Shown: positions 16,798-26,264, counted from the first letter of the stretch. The stretch: DNA of 57,612 nucleotides from Pseudoruminococcus_B sp937901805 (GCA_963560245.1 CAUWNS010000011.1:1-57612), one strand, 5' to 3'. Program-made: numbers and translations. Notes: generated by a model from the sequence alone, not told the origin.

Positions 16798-16814
16798 TTC
16801 AAATTTGTAGTTCT

Positions 16815-16843
16815 ATCTTAGCATTGGGATACTGTTCTGTCAA
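16815..16843 (-). promoter_or_regulatory. Promoter of the lysine operon
   Basis: On the - strand TTGACA (16838-16843) and TAAGAT (16815-16820) are 17 bp apart. The transcript would start just before the lysine aptamer. Confidence 0.75.
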
Positions 16844-16907
16844 ATAAAAATAACGCTAAAAACGGCAGGCTTCTGCTAATTTGAAGTTAAGAAAAAGAGG
16901 AAAAAGC

Positions 16908-17933
16908 ATGAAACGCAGCGAATTTTATTATGATCTACCAGAAAATCTAATTGCACAAGATCCCCTGCAGCAACGCGATCAGTCCAGACTAATGGTGCTG
17001 GACAAAAAAACTGGAACGATTGAACATCGTCATTTCTATAACATTATTGATTTACTTCAAAAAGGCGATGTTTTAGTACTTAACAATTCAAAAGTCATGC
17101 CCGCGAGGCTATATGGTGTAAAAGAGGGCACATTAGGAAAGTTTGAGATGTTGCTGCTGGAACAAAAGGGTGCTAATCGCTGGGAAGTACTAGTGCGCCC
17201 TGGAAAAAAAGCAAAAATTGGAGCCCGCTTTGTCTTTGGAGAGGGACTACTCACCGCTACAGTATGTGATATTGTCGAAGAGGGAAACCGGATTGTAGAA
17301 TTTGAATATGAGGGGGATTTTTTCAATATTCTGGACAAAATTGGAGAAATGCCTCTTCCACACTACATTACGCATAAACTGGAAGATAAAGACCGATATC
17401 AAACAGTTTATGCAAAAGAACTTGGATCCAGCGCGGCTCCTACTGCAGGATTGCATTTTACACCTGAGCTTTTACAAAAAGTTCAGCAAAAAGGAGTTCA
17501 AATTGAATTTGTAACCTTGCATGTCGGACTGGGGACTTTCCGTCCGGTCAAAGAGGAAGAAATAACCGATCATAAGATGCACACAGAACACTATCAGATG
17601 TCCCAAGAAACTGCAGATGCCATTAATGGGGCAAAGGCTCGGGGTAATCGTGTGATTGCGGTAGGGACAACCAGCTGTCGCACATTGGAATCCGTCGCAC
17701 AAAAGGAAGGCTGTATCAAAGCCTCGGAAGGATATACAGATATTTTCATTTATCCTGGTTACCAATTTCAGGTACTGGATGGTCTGATTACCAATTTTCA
17801 TTTACCGGAAAGCACTCTGATCATGCTTGTCTCAGCACTGGCCGGATATGAGCACACCATGCATGCTTATCAAACCGCAGTACAGGAGCAATACCGCTTT
17901 TACAGTTTTGGAGATGCCATGTTTATTAAGTAA
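16908..17933 (+). CDS. queA: tRNA preQ1(34) S-adenosylmethionine ribosyltransferase-isomerase
   Basis: The 341-residue protein starts MKRSEFYYDLPENLIAQDPLQQRDQSRLMVLDK, the QueA N-terminus, and includes LNNSKVMPARLYG, GSSAAPTAGLHFT and HVGLGTFRPVKEEEITDHKMHTEHY, then TTSCRTLES and a C-terminal TNFHLPESTLIMLVSAL. It transfers the ribosyl moiety of SAM to preQ1 in tRNA, giving epoxyqueuosine. I chose ATG 16908 with AGAGGAAAAAGC as ribosome site. tgt, an earlier step of the same pathway, lies 26 kb away on the other strand rather than adjacent. Confidence 0.95.
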   Translation: MKRSEFYYDLPENLIAQDPLQQRDQSRLMVLDKKTGTIEHRHFYNIIDLLQKGDVLVLNNSKVMPARLYGVKEGTLGKFEMLLLEQKGANRWEVLVRPGKKAKIGARFVFGEGLLTATVCDIVEEGNRIVEFEYEGDFFNILDKIGEMPLPHYITHKLEDKDRYQTVYAKELGSSAAPTAGLHFTPELLQKVQQKGVQIEFVTLHVGLGTFRPVKEEEITDHKMHTEHYQMSQETADAINGAKARGNRVIAVGTTSCRTLESVAQKEGCIKASEGYTDIFIYPGYQFQVLDGLITNFHLPESTLIMLVSALAGYEHTMHAYQTAVQEQYRFYSFGDAMFIK

Positions 17934-17944
17934 GCCGATATTTC

Positions 17945-18005
17945 TTTATGAACAACCACAGGGGATGGAGGGTATATGCCTCCATCCCCTGTGGTTGTTC
18001 ATAAA
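17945..18005 (+). terminator. Very long perfect hairpin after queA
   Basis: Arms of 27 nt (17945-17971 and 17979-18005) are perfectly complementary around the 7-nt loop GTATATG. The 3' flank is AACTTTAC, not a classical U-run, so it may be a processing or stabilising hairpin as well as a terminator. Confidence 0.6.
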
Positions 18006-18043
18006 AACTTTACTTAATAAACATCTGAATTCTGGAATGATAG

Positions 18044-18072
18044 TTGTTACAACAAGGAAACCCTAGTATAAT
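18044..18072 (+). promoter_or_regulatory. Promoter candidate for the AI-2E/patatin genes
   Basis: TTGTTA (18044-18049) and a perfect TATAAT (18067-18072) with 17-bp spacing. The leader to the coding start at 18195 is about 115 nt. Confidence 0.6.
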
Positions 18073-18194
18073 GAAAGACATCTTTTAAATCCAAGACAAC
18101 AATGGGAGCATATGGTTTATTGGAAAATATACATGATGGTTACATCAAAGTAGAATAGTTTCCGGAATTTTAATTTTATACTGAGGAGAAAAAT

Positions 18195-19412
18195 ATGAAA
18201 TTTGAACATAATAAAAAATATACTACTATTGCACTTTATGTATTTTTAACCGTGGTAGCGTGTTTATTAGCAGCATCTGTTCTGATAAATTTTGACAGCA
18301 TTCAGGAGTACGTTCTTAAAATTATTGATCTTTTGTTTCCATTTATTTATGCATTTGTAATTGCTTATCTGCTTAATCCAGTGATGACGTTGTTTGAAAA
18401 ACAAGTGATGCAGCGAATCCATTTTAAACAGCCGCACCCAAAGCTAAGCAGAGCTCTATCGATCATTGTTGCCTATAGCTCGGCGATCATCGTAATAGGT
18501 ATTTTTTTAGGCACTGTTTTACCGCAAATTGCGTCCAGTCTATCATCATTACTTGATAAAATACCTTCTGCCATAAAAGCGGTGGATTCTATATCGGAAA
18601 GTACAGTTGTCATGCTGCAGGATTTTCATATCAGCGAAGAAATCCAAAATAAAATATCCGGATACATTACCCAATTTATGAATGGGATGTTGGATATGCT
18701 GGGGGCATTTGTACCGTATCTTCTTGATTTAACTAAAAACATCACAATTGGCTTAAAAAATACTTTGTTGGGAATCATAATTTCTATTTATATGCTTTTT
18801 GGAAAAGAAAAATTTTTTGCCCAAGTGAAAAAGACAATGTATGCGCTTCTTCCTAAACAATATGTAGATCGTGCAATTGAACTTACTCGCTCCAGTCACA
18901 GAACATTTAGCGGTTTTATTTATGGTAAAATCATTGATTCCCTGATAATCGGGATTTTATGTTATATAGGAATGAGGATTTTTAATATGCCTTACGCCGC
19001 CTTAATTAGTGTAATTGTAGGGGTGACGAATGTGATTCCCTATTTCGGGCCTTTTATTGGTGCAATCCCAAGTGCATTGATCATATTAATTGAGAGCCCT
19101 ATTTCTGCATTTTGGTTTTGCCTGTTTATTCTGGTATTACAGCAGTTCGATGGGAATATTTTGGGACCAAAAATTTTAGGTGATACAACAGGCTTAAATT
19201 CTTTCTGGGTAATTTTTTCTATTATTATTGGCGGCGGATTATTTGGCATTGTCGGGATGTTTATTGGGGTACCGTTATTCGCCGTTATTTATTCTCTTAT
19301 CCGCTCTTTTATTGAGCAAAGGCTTCGTAAAAAGGATTTACCATGTTCAACAGGGGATTATTTATCTGACAGATTCGATCGTTCTGCGGAAAAAACGAAA
19401 ACAACCCGCTAA
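18195..19412 (+). CDS. AI-2E family transporter (PerM/TqsA-like membrane protein)
   Basis: The 405-residue protein has an N-terminal membrane pair, an amphipathic central region (LSSLLDKIPSAIKAVDSISES), and the C-terminal set of membrane helices with the family's conserved GVTNVIPYFGPFIGAIPSALI and ILQQFDGNILGPKILGDTTGLNSFWVIFSIIIGGGLFGIVGMFIGVPLFAV. These two blocks define the AI-2E/PerM family. Members export autoinducer-2 or act as Na+/H+ antiporters; the substrate here cannot be told. AGGAG precedes the ATG. A patatin-like gene follows 41 bp downstream and is probably co-transcribed. Confidence 0.88.
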   Translation: MKFEHNKKYTTIALYVFLTVVACLLAASVLINFDSIQEYVLKIIDLLFPFIYAFVIAYLLNPVMTLFEKQVMQRIHFKQPHPKLSRALSIIVAYSSAIIVIGIFLGTVLPQIASSLSSLLDKIPSAIKAVDSISESTVVMLQDFHISEEIQNKISGYITQFMNGMLDMLGAFVPYLLDLTKNITIGLKNTLLGIIISIYMLFGKEKFFAQVKKTMYALLPKQYVDRAIELTRSSHRTFSGFIYGKIIDSLIIGILCYIGMRIFNMPYAALISVIVGVTNVIPYFGPFIGAIPSALIILIESPISAFWFCLFILVLQQFDGNILGPKILGDTTGLNSFWVIFSIIIGGGLFGIVGMFIGVPLFAVIYSLIRSFIEQRLRKKDLPCSTGDYLSDRFDRSAEKTKTTR

Positions 19413-19453
19413 AATAACCATACTACGAAAAAATGACGAAAGGATTTAAAAGG

Positions 19454-20773
19454 ATGGTACTAAACCAGAAAAAAGCGCTTGTTTTAGCTGGTGGAGGTTC
19501 ACGGGGCGCATATCAAATTGGAGTCTGGCAGGCATTGAGGGAAATAGATTACCAATTTTCGATTGTTACGGGGACATCCGTTGGCGCGTTGAATGGCGCA
19601 ATGATAGCGCAAGGCGATTTTGATAAGGCAAAATGGCTTTGGGAAAATATCACATTAGATCAGGTGCTGGATCTTGAATTGCCGGAGAGCTTTCAAAAGC
19701 TGGATGAAAGAGAACAAATATCAATATTTTTTAAAGAAATTATTAAAAACGGCGGTGCAGAGTTTGAAGCGTTAAAACAATTATTGAAAAAATGTTTGAG
19801 CGAAGAAAAAGTCCGCCGTTCAGCAATCGATCTGGGAATAGTCACAGTAAAAATTCCCGGCTATATTCCCTGTACCTTATTTCAGGCAGAAATTCCGAAA
19901 GGGCAGCTGATAGACTATCTCCTCGCATCTTCCGCCTGTTTTCCCGCTATGAAAAGTTATTCAATTGAAGGAAAATCCTATATAGATGGAGGATATTATG
20001 ACAATTTGCCAATTGAATTAGCACAAAAGCGCGGAGCAACGGAAATCTTTGCAGTAGATGTGGATTCTTTCGGCTTGCGACGTCGCTACGATAAGAAAAA
20101 ATCAATGGTACATGTACTGCATCCTAAAGAGGATTTGGGATTTTTTTTGAAATTCGATGCAGGACTTGCAAAACGAAACCTTCAACTTGGATATTTTGAT
20201 ACAATGAAATATTTTGGAAAACTAGATGGTATACGATATACGTTTCGAAAAGGCAGTCTCGAAGAAAATTACCGCATTCTGCTGCCCGCCGCTGTTGCTC
20301 TTTCCCAACAATTAGGACTCACTCTGGAAGAATGGCCGAAAACTTCTTTAGAAAAGGTGGCTCATTTTTCTATAATGAAAACATTGAGAAAGTATCACAA
20401 ATGCTCTTTGCAGTTCCAAGATGTCTTTTCCTGTTGTCTGGAATTTTGTGCAGATATTTTTCATCTCTCTTCCGAAAAACTGTATTCTATTGAAGAGATG
20501 AACTCTAGGCTGTGTTTTCTGTTCAAGAAGCGCTATCAATCCTTTGACCATAGTCTGGAGAAAATTTTTTCTGCAAAGCAGACTGGTACGATTCCAGTAA
20601 TGCTGAAAGAGCAGTTAAAAGAGATTGACAAGAAAACACTCATTTGCTTGAGCTATTCTCTTTTGTTGGATGCTGTCAAGGATCCTAAAAAAATACATCT
20701 GCTTTTGTTAGCGCTTTGCTGTATTCCCAAAGAATGCCTCTGTGCATTATATATTTCCCTTATGATTAGATAA
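19454..20773 (+). CDS. Patatin-like phospholipase
   Basis: The protein (439 residues from ATG 19454) has the patatin oxyanion loop GGGSRGAYQIGVWQAL, the nucleophile elbow GTSVGALNGAM (G-T-S-V-G) and the catalytic aspartate in YIDGGYYDNLPIELA (DGG). These give the Ser-Asp dyad of lipid acyl hydrolases. The patatin domain covers about the first 280 residues; the C-terminal 150 residues are helical and unrecognised. The start at 19454 has AAAGG nearby, while an in-frame ATG at 19433 has no ribosome site. No signal peptide, so it is probably cytoplasmic or membrane-associated. Confidence 0.85.
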   Translation: MVLNQKKALVLAGGGSRGAYQIGVWQALREIDYQFSIVTGTSVGALNGAMIAQGDFDKAKWLWENITLDQVLDLELPESFQKLDEREQISIFFKEIIKNGGAEFEALKQLLKKCLSEEKVRRSAIDLGIVTVKIPGYIPCTLFQAEIPKGQLIDYLLASSACFPAMKSYSIEGKSYIDGGYYDNLPIELAQKRGATEIFAVDVDSFGLRRRYDKKKSMVHVLHPKEDLGFFLKFDAGLAKRNLQLGYFDTMKYFGKLDGIRYTFRKGSLEENYRILLPAAVALSQQLGLTLEEWPKTSLEKVAHFSIMKTLRKYHKCSLQFQDVFSCCLEFCADIFHLSSEKLYSIEEMNSRLCFLFKKRYQSFDHSLEKIFSAKQTGTIPVMLKEQLKEIDKKTLICLSYSLLLDAVKDPKKIHLLLLALCCIPKECLCALYISLMIR

Positions 20774-20819
20774 AACACACAAATAAAACTGAGGTTTTAT
20801 GAAAAATATTAACTTTTTA

Positions 20820-20848
20820 TTGAAAAGTTTTCCTGTTTATTTTATAAT
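20820..20848 (+). promoter_or_regulatory. Promoter of the MoxR-DUF58-DUF4129 operon
   Basis: TTGAAA (20820-20825) and TATAAT (20843-20848) with 17-bp spacing lie 26 bp before the MoxR coding start. AAAGGAGG at 20858-20865 is the ribosome site. Confidence 0.7.
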
Positions 20849-20873
20849 AAAGAAATAAAAGGAGGCATCTTCA

Positions 20874-21827
20874 ATGATTTCTGCAGTTAAAATTCAAGAG
20901 TTATCCCAATCGATAAAAGACAATATTTCTAAAGTGATTGTCGGAAAAGAGGAAGCGGTCAATCAAATTTTGGTGTCTTTGTATTGCCGAGGACATGTTT
21001 TGCTGGAAGACCTACCGGGCACAGGAAAGACCATGCTTGCAAAAACTATTTCCCGTTCCATTGACTGTGAATGCAAGCGTATTCAGTTTACGCCGGATTT
21101 ACTTCCTTCCGATGTTACAGGAATCAATTTCTACAACCAAAAAGAAGAGGAGTTTCTGTTTAAACCGGGCCCAATTTTTGCCAATATTATTTTGGCTGAT
21201 GAAATTAACCGTGCAACCCCTCGAACACAATCCAGTCTGCTGGAATGTATGGAGGAACGTCAAGTGACGATTGACGGTGTGACCAGAAAACTGGAAGAAC
21301 CTTTTTTAGTTTTAGCAACCCAAAATCCGCTGGAAACCCAGGGGACTTTTCCTCTGCCAGAGGCACAGTTAGACCGATTTTTCATGAGACTTGCCATGGG
21401 ATATCCGGATAAGCAGGAAGAAGAGACCATTCTGAGCAGGTTTATTATTGGAAATCCCTTGGAAGAGGTTTCTCCTGTTGCTACTAAGGAAATGATTATT
21501 GAGGTACAAAATTCCATTCCGCAGATAAAGGTATCTGATGCTGTAATGGGGTATATTGTCGATATTGTCCATGCAACCAGAAATTCACAGGATATTCGGC
21601 TGGGGGCATCACCGCGTGCATCCATCGCGTTGACAAAAGCTTCACAGGCTTATGCTGCGCTAAACGGCAGGGAATATGTGCTGCCAGATGATGTAAAAGC
21701 TGTCTGCGCAAATGTCCTTTCACACAGAATTATCTGTAGAGGAAATACTATTCAGCGCTCTGCCCAACAGAGTTACGATACCATACAGGCAATTCTTGCA
21801 CAGGTTCCCGCACCAACAGAAAAATAA
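20874..21827 (+). CDS. MoxR-type AAA+ ATPase
   Basis: The 317-residue protein has Walker A in LLEDLPGTGKTMLAKTIS (GTGKT near residue 50), Walker B ANIILADEINRATPRTQSSLLECMEERQVTIDG, sensor 1 VLATQNPLETQGTFPLPEAQLDRFFM and LGASPRASIALTKASQAYA near the C-terminus, all standard MoxR features. MoxR ATPases act as chaperone-like assembly factors and are nearly always encoded with a DUF58 protein, as here (gap 30 bp). Confidence 0.93.
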   Translation: MISAVKIQELSQSIKDNISKVIVGKEEAVNQILVSLYCRGHVLLEDLPGTGKTMLAKTISRSIDCECKRIQFTPDLLPSDVTGINFYNQKEEEFLFKPGPIFANIILADEINRATPRTQSSLLECMEERQVTIDGVTRKLEEPFLVLATQNPLETQGTFPLPEAQLDRFFMRLAMGYPDKQEEETILSRFIIGNPLEEVSPVATKEMIIEVQNSIPQIKVSDAVMGYIVDIVHATRNSQDIRLGASPRASIALTKASQAYAALNGREYVLPDDVKAVCANVLSHRIICRGNTIQRSAQQSYDTIQAILAQVPAPTEK

Positions 21828-21857
21828 AATTCTTACGGTGAAAGGGGGAGATCTCGG

Positions 21858-23027
21858 TTGAAACTCATCTTTTTAATTGCCCTGATTTATGTGATCATCT
21901 CTTTACAAGCCTACATATTCAGGAAATATTCCTTTCAAAACCTCGATTATTCATATAAATTTAATCGGGATGAAGTATTTGAAGGAGAAGAATTTTCCCT
22001 AGTAGAAATCATAAAAAATAATAAGCTGATGCCTCTGCCCTGGCTTCGTTCAGACATTACGGCTTCAAAATGGCTGGAATTTGGAGAAGCAAATGCGCAG
22101 GCAGTTTCTGATGACACTAGGATTGTCTCCAGTTTTTTTACACTTGGGGGCTATAAGGCTGTTACACGTACCTGGAACGTCAATTGTACTAAGCGTGGCG
22201 AATTTGAAATAAAAAAGGCCCATCTGGTATCCAGCGATTTATTTGGACAGGCAAAAATTTCAAAAGGGGTTGATGTTGCCTATACGATTTTGGTATTGCC
22301 AAGCACTGTGAATCTTGATGACATGTTTATCCTGCCTCGTTACCTGCAGGGAGACACTATCACAAAACGGCAGCTGGCAGAAGATCCTTTCTATATTTCC
22401 GGAATACGGGAATACACCGATCGGGATCCAATGAATTCAATCCATTGGTCCGCAACTGCAAAAGAACAAAAACTGATGGTACGCAACTACGAGTACACTT
22501 CACAGCAGAGCTTGACCGTTTTGCTGAATATCAAATCCCAGGAGTTTGAGTACGGAAAGATTGTTCATCCAGATTTAGTAGAAGGCTCCATTCGGGTATG
22601 TGCTTCTTTGATTGCTCTTGCAACCGAGGAGGGAATCCCATTAAATTTGTATGCGAATGCTCCAGTGGACGATACCGGTATCGATATTGTTTCAACTCCA
22701 ATCGCTTCCGGAAATGAACATGCTATCGATCTGATGAGAATCCTGGCAAAACTTCGAATCAAAGCGATATGTAATGTGGCCGAACTCTTCAATTATGTTG
22801 AATCCGCAGTCAGCGGAACGGATCTGGCGATTGTCACTCCATACCTGGACTCAACCATATGTAACTATGCCAGAGATAAAATGTATAATAATGTCCATGT
22901 GCAGATTTATTTAACAAATTTCATCGAGCAAAAAGATATCCCAGATGATCTAGAAGTGTTTGTGATAAAAAAGGAATATATTCCACGGGACTCAAATGGA
23001 GATCCGAAGGACGGTGATGCTGCATGA
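21858..23027 (+). CDS. DUF58 domain-containing protein
   Basis: The 389-residue protein begins with a membrane helix (LIFLIALIYVIISLQAYIF), then a beta-rich extracytoplasmic or cytoplasmic region, and the DUF58 signature YISGIREYTDRDPMNSIHWSATAKEQKLMVRNYEYT near residues 178-213, followed by a vWA-like fold. DUF58 proteins are the partners of MoxR ATPases. The start is TTG at 21858 with AAAGGGGGAG upstream. The stop overlaps the next gene by 4 bp. Specific client unknown. Confidence 0.88.
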   Translation: MKLIFLIALIYVIISLQAYIFRKYSFQNLDYSYKFNRDEVFEGEEFSLVEIIKNNKLMPLPWLRSDITASKWLEFGEANAQAVSDDTRIVSSFFTLGGYKAVTRTWNVNCTKRGEFEIKKAHLVSSDLFGQAKISKGVDVAYTILVLPSTVNLDDMFILPRYLQGDTITKRQLAEDPFYISGIREYTDRDPMNSIHWSATAKEQKLMVRNYEYTSQQSLTVLLNIKSQEFEYGKIVHPDLVEGSIRVCASLIALATEEGIPLNLYANAPVDDTGIDIVSTPIASGNEHAIDLMRILAKLRIKAICNVAELFNYVESAVSGTDLAIVTPYLDSTICNYARDKMYNNVHVQIYLTNFIEQKDIPDDLEVFVIKKEYIPRDSNGDPKDGDAA

Positions 23028-24372
23028 AAGCACTGCAAAATGCCAAAAAGTGGGGTTTTATCCTGGCGATGATGGCTGCATATTGTTGTTTGCTGACATC
23101 GGTTTCTTCCTTCCTGTTTTCAATCATCCTTGGAAACTGCTATCGGACGGAATCTCTGCTTTTGTTTGCGGGCGGAATGATTTGCTGTGTCGGTGGATAT
23201 TTTTGTGGAGAGCTAACACAGGATAAAAAAACAGCTGTAAAAACAGTCTGTTATGTAGGAACAGCAATTTTGGGGGCACTTTTTCTGTATGTCCTGTTTA
23301 TATGGAGCCAGTCGAGTAGTATTGCAGCCTTTTGTGCCCTGTTATTTTTGGCTATGGGCTGGCTGATACAAAAGAGCTCTTTTTCGAAATTATCTTCCAA
23401 TATTGCAATTATTACCTGTCTCGCAGTCAATATTGTTATCTATTTTCTTTCCTATTTGATTACCAGACTTTTAAAACATCTGGTTTTCTATCAATTTCCT
23501 TATCAGACATACATTTTTCTGATTTTTCCGATGTTGTTAATTCTCCTATTATTCCGAAACCAATCAAATCTGGATGAGCTAATGACTTATGGAAGAAAAC
23601 ATATCGCCAAATCTTCTTCCAATAATTCCATGAGTGTGACATTTACCATTGGGGTAGTTAGTATCATCTTTTTGCTGTACCTAATTTCTGGCCCTGCTGT
23701 ATCTTTGATTACTTATATAGGCAGCTATTTGAAATACGGATTGGATCTTTTTTTACAGTGGTTTTTCGAACTTGTCAGCAGCGATCGGGAGCCGCCGTTT
23801 ATACCGGATGAACTCGCGTCCCCTCCAGAGGGTCCTCCAACGGAACTGTGGATGATGATTGTGATGGGAGTTCTCCTGGGTGCTATTGCGGTTGTAATGT
23901 TAATTGTGCTGATAAACTCTTTCCCTGCAGTTCGAGAAGCTATCGTGGAATGGTGGAGAAACCTGAAAAAAAAGCTGTTCAAAGGAAAGGCTGTCTCTAA
24001 AACAGAGAATGAGTATTTCTTTGATAACATCACTGATATTGATCGGGATATGCATGCGAATTTACAGAGCGCTTATTTCAAACGGTGGGGAGTTTTTGCC
24101 AAGGCATATCGGCGCACGAAAGATCCCGTGGAACAGATTCGGTTGTGTTATGCCTATGTGCTTTATTTACTCCGAGAAACAGACGAACCGCCGCTGGATA
24201 GTGATACTCCACTGGAAATTCTGCATAAGTATTTCGACAAAAGGTTGATTTATCAAAAATCACAACGATTTACTCTGATGTGCGTTATGCAATGCTCACT
24301 CCGATACCAGCAAAAAACGAGCAAATGTTTTCTGAGGTCAAAGCTATCTCTAAACGGTTAAAACTCAAATAA
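23024..24372 (+). pseudogene. Membrane protein with C-terminal DUF4129-type domain, apparent frameshift near its end
   Basis: About 445 residues. The N-terminal half has roughly eight membrane segments, then a loop EPPFIPDELASPPEGPPTELW, one more helix and a soluble domain VSKTENEYFFDNITDIDRD...AKAYRRTKDPVEQIRLCYAYVLYLLRETDEPPLDSDTPLEILHKYF, typical of DUF4129 partners of MoxR/DUF58. In the printed frame the last 40 residues (to TGA... TAA at 24359-24361) are atypical. One base back, at the A run 24240-24243, a frame reading KVDLSKITTIYSDVRYAML...KRLKLK continues to TAA 24370-24372 and gives a proper family C-terminus. So one A is missing relative to the ancestral gene. Real mutation, sequencing error or slippage cannot be told apart here. 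Confidence 0.7.
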
Positions 24373-24388
24373 AAGGTCGAAAGTAAAA

Positions 24389-24431
24389 GAGAACTCTAAG
24401 CAGATAGATAATCCTTTTGCTTAGAGTTCTC
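24389..24431 (+). terminator. Terminator of the MoxR operon
   Basis: GAGAACTCTAAGCA (24389-24402) pairs perfectly with TGCTTAGAGTTCTC (24418-24431). There is no strong U-run after it. Confidence 0.6.
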
Positions 24432-24788
24432 CTGCATGCTCCACAATATTTCGATATGTAAAAAGCAAACAACTGCTCCTCACTCCATAAGTCATACTTT
24501 AGAAAGATATTCTTTTATGGGTGCTTCGATTTAAAAAATAATAAAATAACAACTAATAGAAATCCAATTTTTTCCTTATAAACTCCACAGCTATACGCTG
24601 TAAAATCGTCAACTGTTATACCTCGAAAAACATGTCGAAAAATTATCAGAGCAAAAGGCGGCTTAATCACTGAAAGGGAATTGAAGAAAACGCAGAAAGT
24701 CTTTCACAAAGCAGGAACCGGCGCGATAAATTTAAATCACGCCGGTTCTCTCAATTTTATAAGACGTCCGTTTTAATCCGTGTGTCCT
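24432..24788. other. Intergenic region, no gene seen
   Basis: This 357-bp stretch lies between the MoxR operon (+) and the glycosyltransferase (-). Only short frames occur, none with a ribosome site or recognisable motif. A 9-bp hairpin (GAACCGGCG at 24715-24723 with CGCCGGTTC at 24740-24748) near its right end could terminate the convergent glycosyltransferase or the + strand transcript. Confidence 0.4.
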
Positions 24789-25973
24789 TTATTTTTCCAT
24801 TACCTGTTTTTGTTTTTCAAGTGCTCCAGAATAAATTGTAAGAAGATAATTGGCCAAATCAATTGCACCGGACTTTTTGACAGATTCGATTACTGATTTT
24901 TTAAGAATAGCAAGTTCTTGTGGGGATTTATCACGGATTTTTTTCATTTCTTCGGCCATTTCCTGCGGAGAATTAAATACATATCCATTAATTCCATTTC
25001 TTACTTGATTTTCATTTAATCGATCTAATTTTTGTAACACAGGAAGGCCTGTAGCCATTCCTTCCAACATGGAAATGGAATTTGTATCGGAGGTAGAAGC
25101 CGTAATATAAAAATCACATGCCGCTAAATACGTGGGAAGCTCTTCGTGGGGAATCTTTCCTGTAAAAGTGACCATCCCATTTAATTTTAAATTCGCGGCC
25201 TGTTCTTTCAATTCGCCAATACAGGGGCCGTCTCCAATAACGATTAAATGTAATTTATCTGCGGGAGTAATCGTTTTTGCCCAGTAATCAAGTAAAATGT
25301 CCACGCTTTTTTCTCGGCCAAGACGTCCCACAAAACAACAGATGGTAACATCTGACGAAATATGAAACCGATTTCTCAATTCATCTTTTACCTCTTGAGA
25401 AATATTATCCGGATTGAACCGATCCAATTCTACGGCGTTCGGTACAACATTCACCATCTTTGTAACACCAACATTTTGCAGGTACTCCTGACACTTTTTA
25501 GAAGGTCCCGTGATGGCATGTGCAGAATTGGCAATAGCACGGGAATATCGGTGGGAAATCTTTTTTACAACTGGAAGTAAAGCCCTAGGAGCAACATAAT
25601 AAAGGTATTCGTCATACATGGTGTGTAAAGTATAGACAAGAGGCTTTTTCAAAATCTTAGCAATCATTATTCCAGAAAGACCGATACCAAATTCCTGGTG
25701 AATATGAATCACATCCGGATCAAAATCTTCGACAAATTTTAATCTGCGTCTGCTGACCGGATTGGCGAGGCCATAACCATACAGTCGTTGAGAACGATGA
25801 GCTGGACAATGCAGGACATTATCCTTTAAATAATGACGCTTTGTATCCGGATCCGCTGTAACAATTAGAACGGTATGGCCCAGCTGCTCCAGGCCCTCTT
25901 TCAAAATTTTAATGTGAGTAACAACCCCATTAATATAGGGAAGATAGGTCTCGGTAAAAATTGCGATTTTCAT
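24789..25973 (-). CDS. GT4-family glycosyltransferase
   Basis: The 394-residue protein starts KIAIFTETYLPYINGVVTHIKILKEGLEQLGHTVLIVTA, typical of the acceptor domain of GT4 (GT-B) enzymes. It has CFVGRLGREKSVDILLDYWA, VIGDGPCIGELKEQAANLKLNGMVTFTGKIPHEELPTYLAACDFYITASTSDTNSISMLEGMATGLPVL for the nucleotide-sugar domain; the usual E-x7-E motif reads SDTNSISMLEGMA. The overall look is of diacylglycerol glucosyltransferases that make membrane glycolipids, which is inference. ATG 25973 has AAAGGG 10 bp upstream; a TTG six bases earlier is also possible. It stands alone, divergent from hprK. Confidence 0.85.
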   Translation of the reverse strand: MKIAIFTETYLPYINGVVTHIKILKEGLEQLGHTVLIVTADPDTKRHYLKDNVLHCPAHRSQRLYGYGLANPVSRRRLKFVEDFDPDVIHIHQEFGIGLSGIMIAKILKKPLVYTLHTMYDEYLYYVAPRALLPVVKKISHRYSRAIANSAHAITGPSKKCQEYLQNVGVTKMVNVVPNAVELDRFNPDNISQEVKDELRNRFHISSDVTICCFVGRLGREKSVDILLDYWAKTITPADKLHLIVIGDGPCIGELKEQAANLKLNGMVTFTGKIPHEELPTYLAACDFYITASTSDTNSISMLEGMATGLPVLQKLDRLNENQVRNGINGYVFNSPQEMAEEMKKIRDKSPQELAILKKSVIESVKKSGAIDLANYLLTIYSGALEKQKQVMEK

Positions 25974-26129
25974 TTTCAAAGCACCCTTTCAATTTCTGAG
26001 ATCTTGAAAAATCGTTTTAGGTACCAATACATTGGAACCAGGGTTTCCCGTATCTCTCTACGTTATTATACCATAATGAAGTGATTTCGCAATATCTGTT
26101 ACAAAAGCGTAAGAAATTCAAAATTATAT

Positions 26130-26158
26130 TTGAAATTCACAATACTATCATGTATAAT
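26130..26158 (+). promoter_or_regulatory. Promoter for hprK and following genes
   Basis: TTGAAA (26130-26135) and TATAAT (26153-26158) with 17-bp spacing. The transcript leader to hprK is about 100 nt. Confidence 0.7.
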
Positions 26159-26264
26159 AGAAACATAAATGTGTATATTTGCGTTTTTACATTTGGTCAC
26201 ATCGTATACTAATGTGATTTCTATTTGTTTGAATTGCACGAAGTCCTTGTCTAGGGGGATAGAA

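Noticed and set aside
20782..20799. A terminator after the patatin gene
   Set aside because: ATAAAAC/GTTTTAT is a weak 7-bp A/T-rich stem that could be chance.
24600..24700. Remnant of a mobile element between the MoxR operon and the glycosyltransferase
   Set aside because: Frames are short and broken and show no transposase motif or inverted repeats.
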